From positions 2,214,001-2,278,000 of the forward strand of contig JAJFZO010000028.1 in assembly GCA_021397835.1 (NCBI GenBank): a DNA stretch of 64,000 nucleotides, read 5' to 3'. The first letter of the stretch is position 1; each line of letters begins with the position of its first letter. This DNA is from Moringa oleifera. Its lineage: Eukaryota; Streptophyta; Magnoliopsida; Brassicales; Moringaceae. Positions 39,060 to 50,460 of this stretch are shown in pieces. The notes beneath the pieces are model-generated. The model had not been told where the DNA came from. It ran no database searches and worked only from the letters and a program-made list of their open reading frames with translations. Both the position numbers and the translations under genes were made by a program.

Positions 39060-39545
39060 TTTTCTGAGATAGCTTCTTAAATTACATCTAATAGGGACCA
39101 CAGTTGCAATTTATCATAATTGTCTAAAAGCCTCAAGAAGGTCCTCATGGTTCATTGGTCCAAAGACACCGTTGAAGGCAACACCTTCCAAAATGGAAAA
39201 AAGATAGTTGGACCTACTGTATAGGAGGAACCTCTTAAAATTCAAAAAATTGTTATGCTTGATAGATCCATCCCTTAGGATCTGCCCAATCAAATCTTGG
39301 AAAGAAAAGCTCTAGGCCACCATGTTCTTGGAAGCTTGTCAAATTAGTAAAAGGTTGTGTTCGAGAAGTATCCCCAAGGCCAAACTGATTGACTTCATGT
39401 TCCGTCACCATCGATGATTGGTCTACACTTGGGGATTCTAAGTTAGTAAGGATGGTTTGCAAGTTTGCATTATGTTGACCTAACTTACACTGAACTTCAT
39501 CAAGAAACTCAATATTGGTCTGCGCTCGAGGTTGTCATAAATCAA
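39060..39545 (-). pseudogene. Ty3/gypsy gag relic
   Basis: On the minus strand the frame at 39462-39253 ends GGLELFFPRFDWADPKGWIY. This matches the retrotransposon gag motif 'P-FDG-DP-GWI' that opens the capsid region. Further on, degenerate pieces such as FGPMNHEDLLEAFRQL (about 39170-39120) and later GYFIAKRLKDDI match the gag order. It is followed on its upstream side by a primer-binding site at about 39548-39563, so it is the 5' end of an element transcribed leftwards. No pol of this element is seen. Confidence 0.7.
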
Positions 39546-39547
39546 AT

Positions 39548-39563
39548 TTCTCTAATACCAATT
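39548..39563 (-). other. Primer-binding site, initiator-Met tRNA type
   Basis: Minus strand reads TTGGTATTAGAGAA, close to the TGGTATCAGAGC complement of initiator-Met tRNA used by many plant LTR retrotransposons. It lies between the gag relic and a probable LTR. Confidence 0.6.
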
Positions 39564-39565
39564 AT

Positions 39566-40050
39566 TACCTAATAAGGAAGTTTAGGCTAGAAAAGAAAAG
39601 ATCTAAATCCAAAAGAAGGAAAAGAGTTGGAAATTATGCATTTCATTCATAATGATCCTTGTATATGTGTTTAAAGTTATAACTATGATCATTACCAGAC
39701 TTTTTAGGGAATGGATAACTATCCATAACCATCGAAGTAAATGGACGTCATGGACCATTAAGAAAATAATCAACAATTAAATAAATTGAAAGATAAATCA
39801 ATTAAAAGATAAAAGTAATATAAGAGACATGGCTGTTGTATGATAATAGTAACAGGTGGACATAGTTGTTGCATGTTCTTGAACTCCACTTAAGGCAAAG
39901 CTTCCATGTAGGCACTCTTGCAAGGCCATGATATCATCAAATAGCTTACTTAAAGCCTCCATGATGTTAGGCTATTAATAAATACCTACTACATTTATAG
40001 CTTTTCAAGAGAAGAGATCTTATATGAGTCAGAGGGAAGGAGGAGAGGTA
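39566..40050 (-). repeat. Probable 5' LTR of the gag-bearing retrotransposon
   Basis: The position directly outside the primer-binding site implies an LTR. Part of it (about 39945-40050) resembles 11130-11230 elsewhere in the window. The exact ends are not clear, and no second LTR was found nearby. Confidence 0.4.
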
Positions 40051-40089
40051 CAAAGAGAATCTTTAGAAGACCTAATACTAGCCCTGGTT

Positions 40090-40890
40090 TAAGGTAAAGA
40101 GTTCCCTATATCAAAATTCAAAGTCAAAGAGCGAGATCAAGATTTTCATTCATATGTTTCAAGGTTAAAAGTTTCTTAGATCGATGTTTAAAGTCGAGGA
40201 TCAAGATTGGGATTTTCCTCCATTTGGTTCAAGGTTAAAAGTTTTAAAAATTCGAAGTTAAAGATTAAGATTAGATTTGCCCTTCATCTGATTCAACATT
40301 AGGAGTTTCCTAGATCAAAAATCAAAGTAGAAGATTAAGATCGAGATTTTCTTTCATCTGGTTCAAGGTCATGAGTTTCCTAAATCAAGATTTAGGGTCG
40401 AAGATCAAGATCAAGATTTTCCTTCATCTAGTTCAAGGTTAGGAGTTTCCAAAGTTTGAAGTCAAAGATCAAGATTGAGATTTCCCTTCATCTAGTTCAC
40501 TAGATCGGCGTTTGAAGTTGAAGATTGAGATCGAGATTTCCCTTCACCTGGTTCAAAGTCAAGAGCTTCCTAGATCGAGGCTCAGAGTCGAAGATCAAGA
40601 TCGAGATTTCCTTTCACTTGGTTCAAGGTCAGGAGTTTCCAAAGTTTGAAGTTGAAGATCGAGATCGAGATTGCCCTTCATATGGTTCAAGGTCACGAGT
40701 TTCCTAAATCAAAGTTCAAAATCGAACATTGAGATTGAAATTGCCCTTCATCTGGTTCAAGGTCAAGAGTTTCCTAAAGCAAGTTCAGAGTCGAAGATCA
40801 AGATTAGAATTTCCTTTCATCTGGTTCAAGGTCGAGAGTTTTCAAAATTCAAACTTAAAGATCAAGATTAGGATTACCCTTCATCTAGTT
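40090..40890. repeat. Tandem array, about 12 units of 62-71 bp
   Basis: Each unit follows the theme 'cttcatctggttcaaggt', 'gagtttcctagatc', 'gaagatcaagatcgag'. Unit landmarks fall near 40099, 40168, 40235, 40306, 40371, 40442, 40498, 40561, 40632, 40694, 40764 and 40832. The open plus-strand frames inside are by-products of unit length and lack of stops, not genes. Confidence 0.85.
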
Positions 40891-40894
40891 GGAT

Positions 40895-41480
40895 TAATGT
40901 CATTACTCATTTAACAACAACATAATTAGATTAATCACAAGATAATCTTTATGCTTTTATATATGCCTTTTGAAATGAATTAATGTCCTCTAAGACTTAG
41001 ATGGGTAACCATCCATATAACATCGACGCATTGTTTCAATTTGATTACTTTTCTCAATAACTATCTTATACACAACTATCGAGATTATATTTATAACACT
41101 ATATATGCATGCTTTAAATTTTCAATCCTTTCCCTATTTTTAATAATTTATATATTCATTGGATATGGTAGTCTATTGCAATCACATTGCATATCTATGT
41201 GTTTCATATTGTATTCTATTGACTTGTGGTATCTTATAAACATTATTTATTTTTAATATTAAATAAATGAAATAGATTATTTTTAAATTTTTATATTAAT
41301 TTTAAAATATATTTATAAAATATTTAAACATTTATTAATATAATTTAAAATTAATTCATGTATAATCAAATAATAAAAATATAAATAAACATAATCGAAT
41401 ATTATTTTCATTAAAAAAATACATATAAGAAATCAAATTAATATTTTGTTCATAAGAGAAACATGTATGACTAAGAATAA
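40895..41480. other. AT-rich spacer, no gene identified
   Basis: Short hydrophobic frame at 41041-41256 without recognisable features; the rest is A/T-rich. Confidence 0.45.
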
Positions 41481-41489
41481 GGTGATGCT

Positions 41490-43010
41490 AGAGGCACATT
41501 TCTCAACAGAAAAGCCTTCACCCTATAGAGGTGCTCATTTATACCAAGCTCTCTCTATAAGTGCTCCTGCATCTCACTTTCCTGCTTTTCTAGTGTAAGC
41601 AATCATGCTCTTTCACTTTACACTCCTCGTCTAATCACTCCTTCATAGCTTTATGCTCAAGCTCCATGCACTCTTCCATAACTTTTATTTGAAAGCTTAT
41701 ATCCTGCATGTCTACATCATCATAGGGGGTCCAATATTAGAGTTATCGCATGAATACCATGATCGAGCTTGACTCCCAATCCTGTACACACGACGCTTTT
41801 CCTCTCCACTTATAGCCTTATAGTAGAGCTTACTGTAATCTATCTCAAGCATGTTAAAGATTCCTTCTCTGGTTGAGAAGCCAAGACAATCAACTCCTCG
41901 AAGCATTCTTATAATGAGATAGTTTGTTAACTTACTCGTTAGCTAAACCATAAGTGAAGTAGAAAAAAAAAATATAATTTTAGTTATCTATTTCATGTTA
42001 AAAACAACAAACTTATATTTATTCGTTTGGCACGCTCATCAAGAACTCATCGAGGTTGGAGTTTTTAGTATTAAACTATTTAAAAAGCTCTATCGTAGTA
42101 TGCCTAAGATCCAACTTGTGCGTTTGAAAAAATAATATTTAACAAATAAACATATCATTTTTGTTTATATTTATGTAAATAATTAAATATCATACGTACC
42201 AAGCGTCGATAATGGTTCTATAGTGAATATGAACTGTCATTATATCGAGAGAGACGTGACGCAAGTTTGCCCATCTCACTCTGTCTATTGTGAGACATGA
42301 TCTCGCACTTCTGTCTATACTTTGATCAATTTCATTCTTTTTGCCACTACTCTTATACAACATCTGGGACAAATTAAGGTTTATTTCTTACATTATAGCC
42401 ATATGCACATATCAAGTTAGCATACCGATCCACAGCTCGAACATTTAATGCAACCTTCACCACGTCATTTATTTTGTCATCTCATGTAAATTTTTTTTGC
42501 AAAGAAAAAAAGGAATAGTATGTTAAAATGTAAAATATTTTTTTGGTAAATAATTATAAGTACCTTGAATTCTTCAAAATAAAAATCTTTCATTTCTCAA
42601 GAAATCGCCTTTCACATATACCCAAATGGATCGACTCTCTCTTGAAAAATGTTATAAATCTTCACAGAATATTATAAGAAGGTTCGATCTTGTCAAATAA
42701 GACAATAAAATAAAAAAAATAAATAACATTGAGAAAATTTATAAAGATAATGATACAAAGTACTAAAAACATCAATTATTAATGCTTACATGTTATTTTC
42801 TACAAAGATCCGTTGTCTACGTGTACTCTGTAAACTCACTAAGCTAGATATCCTAGTAACAGCAAACCCAGAAGAACCTAAAGCAAAGTTGGCAAACCCA
42901 TCTGTGGGTATAGATGTTCCATGTGAAGATGGTGCAATTGTATCTTGCTCCTCATCCTGAATATATGGATCTCTCATTCTGGAGTCACCATGTCTCCCTT
43001 GACCCCTCAT
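41490..43010 (-). pseudogene. CACTA accessory transposase relic (Transposase_24), copy 2
   Basis: Minus-strand pieces: an N-terminal segment from 43010 (MRGQGRHGDSRMRDPYIQDE), then SLQSTRRQRIFVENN to 42789. Next comes DPFGYM-KAIS-EMKDFYFEEFK (about 42640-42560), a conserved block of the plant Ptta/En/Spm transposase family. Later pieces lie at 42372-42190 and the C-terminal DYSKLYYKAISGEEKRRVYR with IGSQARSWY (41850-41760). The gene is interrupted by stops and AT-rich gaps that may be introns. It is the better preserved partner of the relic at 1-1010 and sits beside the same acidic TNP2 tail. Confidence 0.65.
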
Positions 43011-43194
43011 CTAAGCATGTTAATAAACTTAATTTGACACCTAACTAATTTTCATAAAAAATTCAAAAGAGTCCCCCTTGAAAATTAAACTAAAATGTCT
43101 CAAAATACATGATGAAAAACACATTCTGAATTAACCAACAAATATTTAACAACATAGATAATTCAAAATAATAGATTAAATATTTCAAAAAATA

Positions 43195-43545
43195 ATTTTT
43201 TTTATAAATAAAACTAACGATCAACTTTAGAGTTTTCTGCTTCGTCTTTCTCCTCCTCTTCCACTTCATCCTCCTCTTCCTCAATAGAAAAACTTTCAAA
43301 ATCTAATTGACCCAGCATATCTTCTTCTTCTTCATCAATATTTATTAATTTCCTATCTGGATCATGTAAAGATAGAAGATGATCATCCGCATCATTCTTA
43401 ATTTGATGGACATCTCTTCTATCATCTTGAAAAGAGCATCTTAGGTTGATCTACCAGTGAAATTAGAGTTTAAAAGTTCAATGATACACCTAGCCTTTAT
43501 TTTGTAAATAGCCCACTAATAAATTAGCACGTTTAGTAATTTTTA
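43195..43545 (-). pseudogene. TNP2 C-terminal acidic tail relic, copy 2
   Basis: Minus strand from about 43440 reads DRRDVHQIKNDADDHLLSLH, then EEEEDMLGQLDFESF and a Glu/Asp-rich run ending in SKVDR and a stop near 43215. It parallels 1250-1500 in order and in the acidic ending. It lies just upstream, in transcription sense, of the accessory transposase at 43010. The remainder of TNP2 is absent, replaced at about 43560 by carboxylesterase sequence. Confidence 0.45.
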
Positions 43546-43559
43546 AAAGTTTGGCTGCA

Positions 43560-43877
43560 TTCGACACCTATTGGTGATTAGCTTACCACGCGGCTCTAAT
43601 TGTGACCATCCATGGTTGCAACCCAATGGCGAAAGGGTCCGTAAAATTAGTGGGACTGAGGAATTTGGCTGCCATGGTATGCATATTGGAGATAGACATA
43701 TTGAGGGATAGGAACTTAGGGTTTTGTGCTGCTTTAGCAAAAGCAGGCAATAGAGTAGAGCATATGGTGTACAAAGGTATAGGCCATGTGTTCCACATTC
43801 TTAGTAAGTCTTAGCTCTCATAAACACGAACCCATGAGATGATGTCTCATATCAAGGCCTTTATCAATCAACCATGA
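43560..43877 (+). pseudogene. Carboxylesterase (CXE, alpha/beta-hydrolase) C-terminal fragment
   Basis: Across frames the plus strand reads YW-LA, LPRGSN-DHPW, then CNPMAKGSVKLVGLRNLAA, ILEIDILRDRNLGFCAALAK, IGHVFHILSKS and THEMMSHIKAFINQP before a stop at 43875-43877. This is the C-terminal end of plant carboxylesterases of the gibberellin-receptor-like family. It includes the catalytic Asp region (D-LRDR) and the catalytic His (GHVFH), and lacks the nucleophile serine part. Disabling changes include TGA after YW, a frameshift near 43583, a 1-bp insertion at about 43611 and, after SKS, two stops (TAG and TAA) where family members usually have Gln. It abuts a TNP2 relic on the left and a gypsy relic on the right. 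Confidence 0.85.
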
Positions 43878-43884
43878 CATCCTC

Positions 43885-45585
43885 TTTTTCTCACACAAAA
43901 TGTATGCACAGATATTATTGTCCTTCACACAAAGAACTATTGTCATGTCAACTCAGTGTTCCTTTCATGAGAAAAGTAAGATTATGGCACAAAAACACAC
44001 CTTAAAGTACATATTTGAGTGATAAGAAATAGTTAGTGACCTAGCCTTAAGTTCTGTGATTCACACTAATCATGAATCTTTAAAGCATTTAAATGGCCAA
44101 CACAAGCTAAACAATCGACGTGTCAAGTGAGTGGAATTCATTAAAACATTCCTTTATGTGATCAAGTAGATATAAAAAAAAAAAAAAAGGTAAGGAAAAC
44201 ATTTTGGTTGATGCATTATCTCGAAGGTATGCTTTACTTCCTATCGTAGATGCAAAATTATTAGGTTTTGAATACATTAAAGACTTGTATATTGATGATG
44301 TTCATTTTGCTATTGTATTTATTGCATGCAAAAATATAGCATTTATTAAGTTCTTTAGGCAAGTATTTTCTTCACAGAAAATAAAATATGTGTACCTAAA
44401 TTTTCATTGTGTACTTCCTTGTTAAAGAAGCTCATGAGGTGGTTTGATGGAAAATTTTGGTATATTTAAGAGACTAGTTGCTTTGCATGAACACATTTTT
44501 TTAGCCCTATACAAAAATGACATTGAATGAACTTGTGAGAAATGTATTACTTGCGGACCAACTAAGTTTAAGGTTAAGCTTCATGGTTTGTATAGCTATA
44601 TCTAGTGAACCTTGGACTGACATATCTATGAATTTTATGTTAGGCTTACCTAATTCAAAAAGGGATATTCCATGTATATCATTACTAACAGGTTTCTTAA
44701 CATAGCTCATTTTATTCCATGTCATAAAATCGATGATGCATCATGTTACCGACTTGTTTTTCCAGGAGATTGTAAGATCACATGGCATGCGTAAGAGTAT
44801 TATTTCAAATAAGAATGCAAAGTCCTTAAGCTATTTTTAGAAGACTTTGTGGGCTAAGTTAAGGATGAAAATTTTATTTTTTACTACTTATCACCCACAA
44901 ACTAATGAGCAATCAAAAATAGTTAATAGAACTTTATGTACTTTGTTGTGTGCTATATTACAAAAGAATTAACTTGAAAATATAGGAAGAATGTTTGCCA
45001 CATGTAGAGTTTGCATATAATAAAAGTGCGCATTCAACCCTTATATTTTCACCTTTTAAAGTTGTGTATGGTTTTAATCCATTAACTTTTTTAGATTTAA
45101 CTCCTTGCCCAGTCTAAGTGCATTATTTTAGATAGATAAAAGAATATTAACTTTGTTAAATGGATCCATGAAAAGAAACGACAAAGTATTGAAAGAAGAA
45201 CTTAATAGTATACTAACCAAGCTAATAAGGAAGGGCATCAAATTTACACTTGATTCAGGTGATTAGGTTTGGTTGCATATGAAGGAATAACGATTTCCTA
45301 ATCAAAGGTGCTCTAAACTACTTCCAAGGGAAGATGATCCATATTAAGAGATTGAAAGGATCAATGACAATGGCTACAAGTTAGACCTTTTAGTTAAGTA
45401 TAATGTAAGTGCATGCAAGTCTTAATGCTGTAATTTGTCTCATTCTAATGTAGGTGAAGATTTAAGGGCAAATCCTTTCCAAGAAAAGGGGAATGAAGAG
45501 TAAAAAAGCACCATCAAAGAATCCAATACATATTCTAGTTGGATTAATAACAAGGGCAATGGCTAAAAATTAAAAAAAAAAAAAA
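43885..45585 (+). pseudogene. Ty3/gypsy pol 3' relic (RNase H end and integrase)
   Basis: The RNase H end lies near 44060: SHTNHESLKHLNGQHKLNNR. It is followed by VDALSRRYALL (44204 on), then the integrase: EPWTDISMNFMLGLPNSKR (about 44608-44665), a target-strand block, and STYHPQT- or TTYHPQT-like sequence near 44880. [21 protein letters not shown] segment follows near 45012-45070, and a C-terminal module reads INDNGYKLDLLVKYNVSA (about 45360-45410) then GEDLRANPFQEKG. It ends near 45575 with the ITRAMAK-like tail of this lineage. The segment between RNase H and integrase core is shortened, with stops and frameshifts throughout. Upstream pol and gag are missing. Confidence 0.85.
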
Positions 45586-45599
45586 AACATACTTAATGG

Positions 45600-46015
45600 G
45601 TTGATACCGGATATTCATAGTCCTTTATTATTTAGGATTCGATTTATTTCTTCTTCAAGTCATTTAATCTATTTGGCTATATATGCCAATATAACCTTAA
45701 AGGGAAGGCAGCTTTTTATTATTATGATAATATTATTGAAAGTTGTCTCTTTGATTCTTTGAGAACTATTTTTGAACTTATCAAGATTCATCTTGTGTCA
45801 TTCATCATTGGCTTATCACTCACATTCCTTCTCAAACATCTTAAATATGTTGTTTACCCTAATTTCTTATACATGTAGTTCTTATCTCTTAATAGATATG
45901 AATCAAGATCCTTGTTATTTCTTGTCGATGAATTTGAATTAGAACGATTCAAAAAAAAAAAATAACATTATTGATTTTTGGGTCTTACTTTCTTTATGGG
46001 GTTTATATCAAACCG
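45600..46015 (+). repeat. Probable 3' LTR relic of the gypsy element
   Basis: It lies directly after the integrase C-terminal tail, has no coding potential and ends near 'gaattagaacgattc', an LTR-like 3' section. No second copy is present to define its borders. Confidence 0.35.
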
Positions 46016-46021
46016 ATGTGC

Positions 46022-46845
46022 GGAGACTGTAGACTATAATACTCTTACATTTTTAGGGCTCTAAGGGATGGATCAAATACTATATCGAGTACAAACTCAC
46101 CAAGTAGATGTTATGTAAAGTCTAGACACATCTTAACCTCACTATATGTCTTTTAGAGTGAATAAAGCATTTAATGACAAAATCATATAGTGTGTGCTAA
46201 CAATGTCCATTGCTAAAACGAACAATATCTGGCATGATATCAGCAAAGAGTTTTTTCCACTAATTTTGAGCATCATCATTTGGCCTAACTCAATGTGTTT
46301 AAACTTGGGAGCTTGACAATGCTCTTACATTTTTAGGGCAATAAGGGGTGCATCAAATCTTACTTTCGTTATGGCAATATAAAGTGTTTGCACATCTTAA
46401 CTTCATAAGACACCATTTAAAGTGAATGAAGGTCTAAAATAAAATAAAATAAGGTATGTACCAATATCAGCCAGTGCAAATCAAACAATACCTTATGTGA
46501 TTTTGATACATGGTCCCTGCTATTAATTTTAAGTATCATAATTTGGCGTCATCTATAGGACCTCATATGCCTAAACTTGGGGAGCTGATGATGCATTGGC
46601 ATGTCTTTGGACCTTAAAGGGTAGATTAAATTTGACATGAGATATAAATTCACCAAAAAAATACTACATAAAATTTAAGTACATTTTAACCTTTTAATAT
46701 ACTTTAAATGAATGAAATTTTCAAAAGATAAGACTACATGATATATTCTAATAACGATCATTGTCAAAATAAACAATATCTTAGGATGTTTATAAAGATC
46801 TATATCACTAATTTTAAACATTATCAATATATTTAATTCATTGAA
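46022..46845. repeat. Three tandem units of about 260-290 bp with retrotransposon leader-like sequence
   Basis: Units start near 46022, 46309 and 46582. Each has 'cttacatttttagggc' or a variant, 'cacatcttaac', an 'aaagtgaatgaa'-type block, 'caaacaatatct' and ends with 'tttggc...cctaa...aaacttggggagct'. The end phrase near 46540 (tttggcgtcatctatagg) resembles the leader just downstream of the 5' LTR in many plant gypsy elements. Confidence 0.65.
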
Positions 46846-46849
46846 AATA

Positions 46850-47920
46850 TGAGTATGATATGTAGAGTGAAAAAGCTAATAACAGATGAAATAAGATAAA
46901 GGTTAGTCAAACTTTTATTCATAACTTGCCACTCTATCTGGATATCCCACTGGTCATACCTTGAAAATAGCAAGTAGGAATTTAATTTTAAGCGTTATAA
47001 TACTCCTTGGTTGAACCAAAACTGATTTGTTCTTAAACTTTGCTCACCCTTTGTCACTGCTAATTGTATAGGTAAAGGCAATCAGCAGGGGACTCTATCC
47101 TCGGACGACCGAAAGTTAGTGAGTAGCATTGGCCAATGAGCTAAATTGCTATACGTTGGCAGTGCTACGGTGGTGACAGGTAGGAGGTCTATGGCCCTAT
47201 TAGTACTAGAAATAATGTATCCAAGAATATGATGATTTTGATGAGAGATTGAGCACATAAAAACCATGATGACATGGACCCATACAAGAGACACCATTGC
47301 AGTACATAATATGAATTTGACAACACAATAGTTACTTTGAAGCATCTTAAAATGTTAGCTCTATCTCTCATTGACCCCTCCCAGTATATCCAGTACTCCA
47401 GACTTAAGAACAATATCAAATCATAAACCAAAAGAAATTCTACACTACCTTACGGTGAGGAGTATGGTGCACCATATCCAATGCTTACTGGTGTTTCAGA
47501 GTGGAAGCATTAACCATAAACTTCAAGTTGAAGTTATTAAATTCAATGTCTCAACCACCAGATCAATCCATAAGCCCTTGCCAACTCATATCGTTTTGAT
47601 TTCAGACATATAGAATAGTATTTTCATCAACTGCAGCTGTTCTTTGCTCCGGCTCATATGCTGTCACTGTGTTGTTAAACATATCACTAAGGTATCAGAA
47701 CAGTGTCATGTTAGCGCCACACCAATGAGCACAAAGAAAATCTGCCAGAAAACAGAAGCAACTAAAATAATCCTTTGATCATACATTTCAGTTATACAAT
47801 TACCTTTCTCAACATGAATATAATGCACAATAATCCCTCCGTGGAAGGAAAAGAATAGGACTCCATAAATCGAAGAATGATATATTGTGAAGATCTAACT
47901 TACAATTTTAGCTAGAAGAA
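46850..47920. other. No gene identified (3' flank of the DUF3326 pseudogene)
   Basis: Overlapping minus-strand frames at 47431-47082 are hydrophobic but match nothing I recognise and conflict with each other. Composition is closer to genic DNA than the AT-rich spacers, so part may be 3' flank or UTR of the neighbouring gene copy. Confidence 0.35.
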
Positions 47921-50407
47921 TAATGTTAATACTCCAATGATAATGCAATGGACATGACTCTCGAAACTGTAACACCATTAGCTGGCATAAAGGAACTGCA
48001 TTGAATGTTCTCAACTCTGTTTCTCCGAATAGAAGTCTATGCCTGCCTTATGAGCTGCGATTACACCAATTGCTTTAATAGTTTGAGACTTTGACCTGCA
48101 AAAGCAAGAGATTTCATCCTATTCAGTTATCATAATCTCTTTCCGATTTCTTTCCATTCATGTTTCACAAATACCCTAATGACCTTTTATGGCCTGCTAG
48201 AGAATATTCTCTTTCATTCTTCTTTCCCTCTATTTTGTCTTATATTATTCTCTTTCTTTTCTTCTTTAAGGTACTCAGAATTCACTAACATTGTAATCCA
48301 AACTATTCTCAAGAATTATATAATAATTAACTTTACTCAAATACTTTTATTTCAGGAAAAAAAAAATCAAATGCAACATTTAACTAAGAGAGAGAGACAG
48401 ACAAAGAGAGCATCAATTCAAGGAATTGCCTGGCTACCCAACTTGGTTACATAGTGCTTCAAATTTTGAAATTTACCTATAGAGTGACATAGAACAAAAA
48501 CTTAATTAACTTGTATAGAAAAACAGTAATGCATTTATAATTAAGGTCACTGCCAAACTAAATCTTCTAACAGCGGATGCAGCCATTTCTAATATATTAG
48601 AGAAGAGGCTCTTATTAAGATACAAACATTTGTAATTATCTATTATCTGTGCGTTTAAACTTCATACTATTAGTTTGCAGAAATAAGGCTATTGAAAGTC
48701 ATCCTAGCGGCTATCAAATCACGTATTAAGTTGGTAATAGGAATCAAATAATTGAAATACAATAAAATAAAGCAAAAGTTTGCAGAAACAATTAGATCCA
48801 TGTAGCTTCAATCGCAAATTTATCAAAAGTGTCATCAAGAACTGTTCCATTTTTCTCCACACAAATTATGAGAGGCTGAGAAAGGGGAAAACAAAAGATA
48901 AGGTGACGGGTGTTTCAGTCTTCTGTCATTACAATGGGCTGGCAGCGAAATGAAAATCATTCATGTCAGCATGATAGAGATGATGAAGTCAGCCACATGA
49001 ATAAGGTAGTACTAATCCTATCTGCATTTTAAGACTTAATTAGATTTCTTAAAGCATGAATGAGAAAACATTAGGACAGCATGCCTCTGGATGTTTACTT
49101 GGTTTCTTTTGTGTCTGCCAAATGCTAGAGCACCATCTCCTCCACAAGCATCTATGGGGAGAATAATGCTATTAACATCGGTGGCTAAAATGCAACCAGT
49201 CTCTATTATCTCATAGTTCTTGACTACATACTGTGGTGCATTACTTAGGCCAGCAAGCACACATTGCAGAAATGTGTATCTTATCTGTTAAGTACAAAAA
49301 TCTAAATGCGTATGAGAAAGGAGAAAGCTTAAAACAAAAAATCAACTAGCAAAAGGTTTAGACTCATTCTTTCTTTTTTTCCATGGTAAAATTAGTCAGT
49401 AGTGCAGTCTTATATCCACATTCTGAGTAGGTACCTATTCATTTTTGGCCAGTTTTTTTGTTGTACCTCTAACAACAGAACTAGTGGAAAAGACAGAATC
49501 TTAAACCTCTGTGCACATGCTAACATTATGATCTTGTATGTTTGCATCTTTTGGTAGCAAAGGATCAAAGAATCCGAATCTAGTCACTCATTCAGCTCAC
49601 GAGTGGAGCAGTCTACTGGGCACTTCTTTGCTATCAAGTTTGCTGACCATTCTCCAAACTAAGCTAAAATGAAACACCACTAAACTCAATGACTCACTAT
49701 TATTGCTTTCGTTTCACTACAAGAAACACAAGTCCCTATCTTCAGTTGACTAATCTTCAAAAAGTCAACTTTTAAAGCATTTGGTTCTAGTGTTATTCTT
49801 AGTTGTCAGCCATGGCTGAGTTCTGACACCAAATTTCATCAGCTGATCTATTAATTCTGTGACCCCAAACTATATATACTTGCCTAGATCCTTACGGCCC
49901 ACCCTGCATTCCCTCGGCTCCCAAAATCCCCACGCAATCATTCCTCGAGAAAATGCTCCAATTGCAACAATCCTCATTCATGGTAAATATACATCTACCT
50001 CATGCATATTCAATACATCATAACATCTTAAAGGCAACCATGTCACCAGATTTCTCATCCTAGTGTAAATGAATCGACAAACCCAAAAACAAAGGAGGCT
50101 TAGATGTTCATGTAAAGTCCCCAAGAAAGAAAATTATGTAAGATTCTCTGCACACCAAGTACCCAAACAGTAAGTCTTCTTGTGACAAACACAAATCTTC
50201 ATGTAGCCAACTAAAACAACTCTACACACAGAATCTAAGCACTTAATTTCTTAGAAGCTCACAGACCACCACAGCAGCTGATTTTGGGCTAAGAAATTTG
50301 GCAAATGGGAGGGCAGACATTGCAGGAGCATGTGCACAAGGGATCTTGGATTCCTTCACCACCATATGGCTTATAACTGCCTCCACCCCTGCCAATATAT
50401 CTATTCC

Positions 50408-50460
50408 CTACAAAATAATAATAATAATATTATTAATAATAATTAATAATCCAAGATTGA
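50408..50460. repeat. AT-rich trinucleotide (AAT/ATT) microsatellite
   Basis: 'aataataataatattattaataataatt' inside the intron between exons 5 and 6 of the DUF3326 copy. Confidence 0.85.

Noticed and set aside
40090..40890. CRISPR-like array
   Set aside because: Units are contiguous and diverged, with no constant repeat and unique spacer pattern, in plant nuclear-type DNA.
40525..40914. Three overlapping plus-strand frames with repeated peptide motifs
   Set aside because: They are translations of the 62-71 bp tandem repeat in different frames.
43602..43814. A small complete carboxylesterase-like gene
   Set aside because: The frame is only the last third of the family, with frameshifts upstream and two stops before the true C-terminus. 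It is a fragment.
47082..47431. Membrane protein exons downstream of DUF3326
   Set aside because: Two hydrophobic frames overlap and conflict, without splice logic or a known motif.
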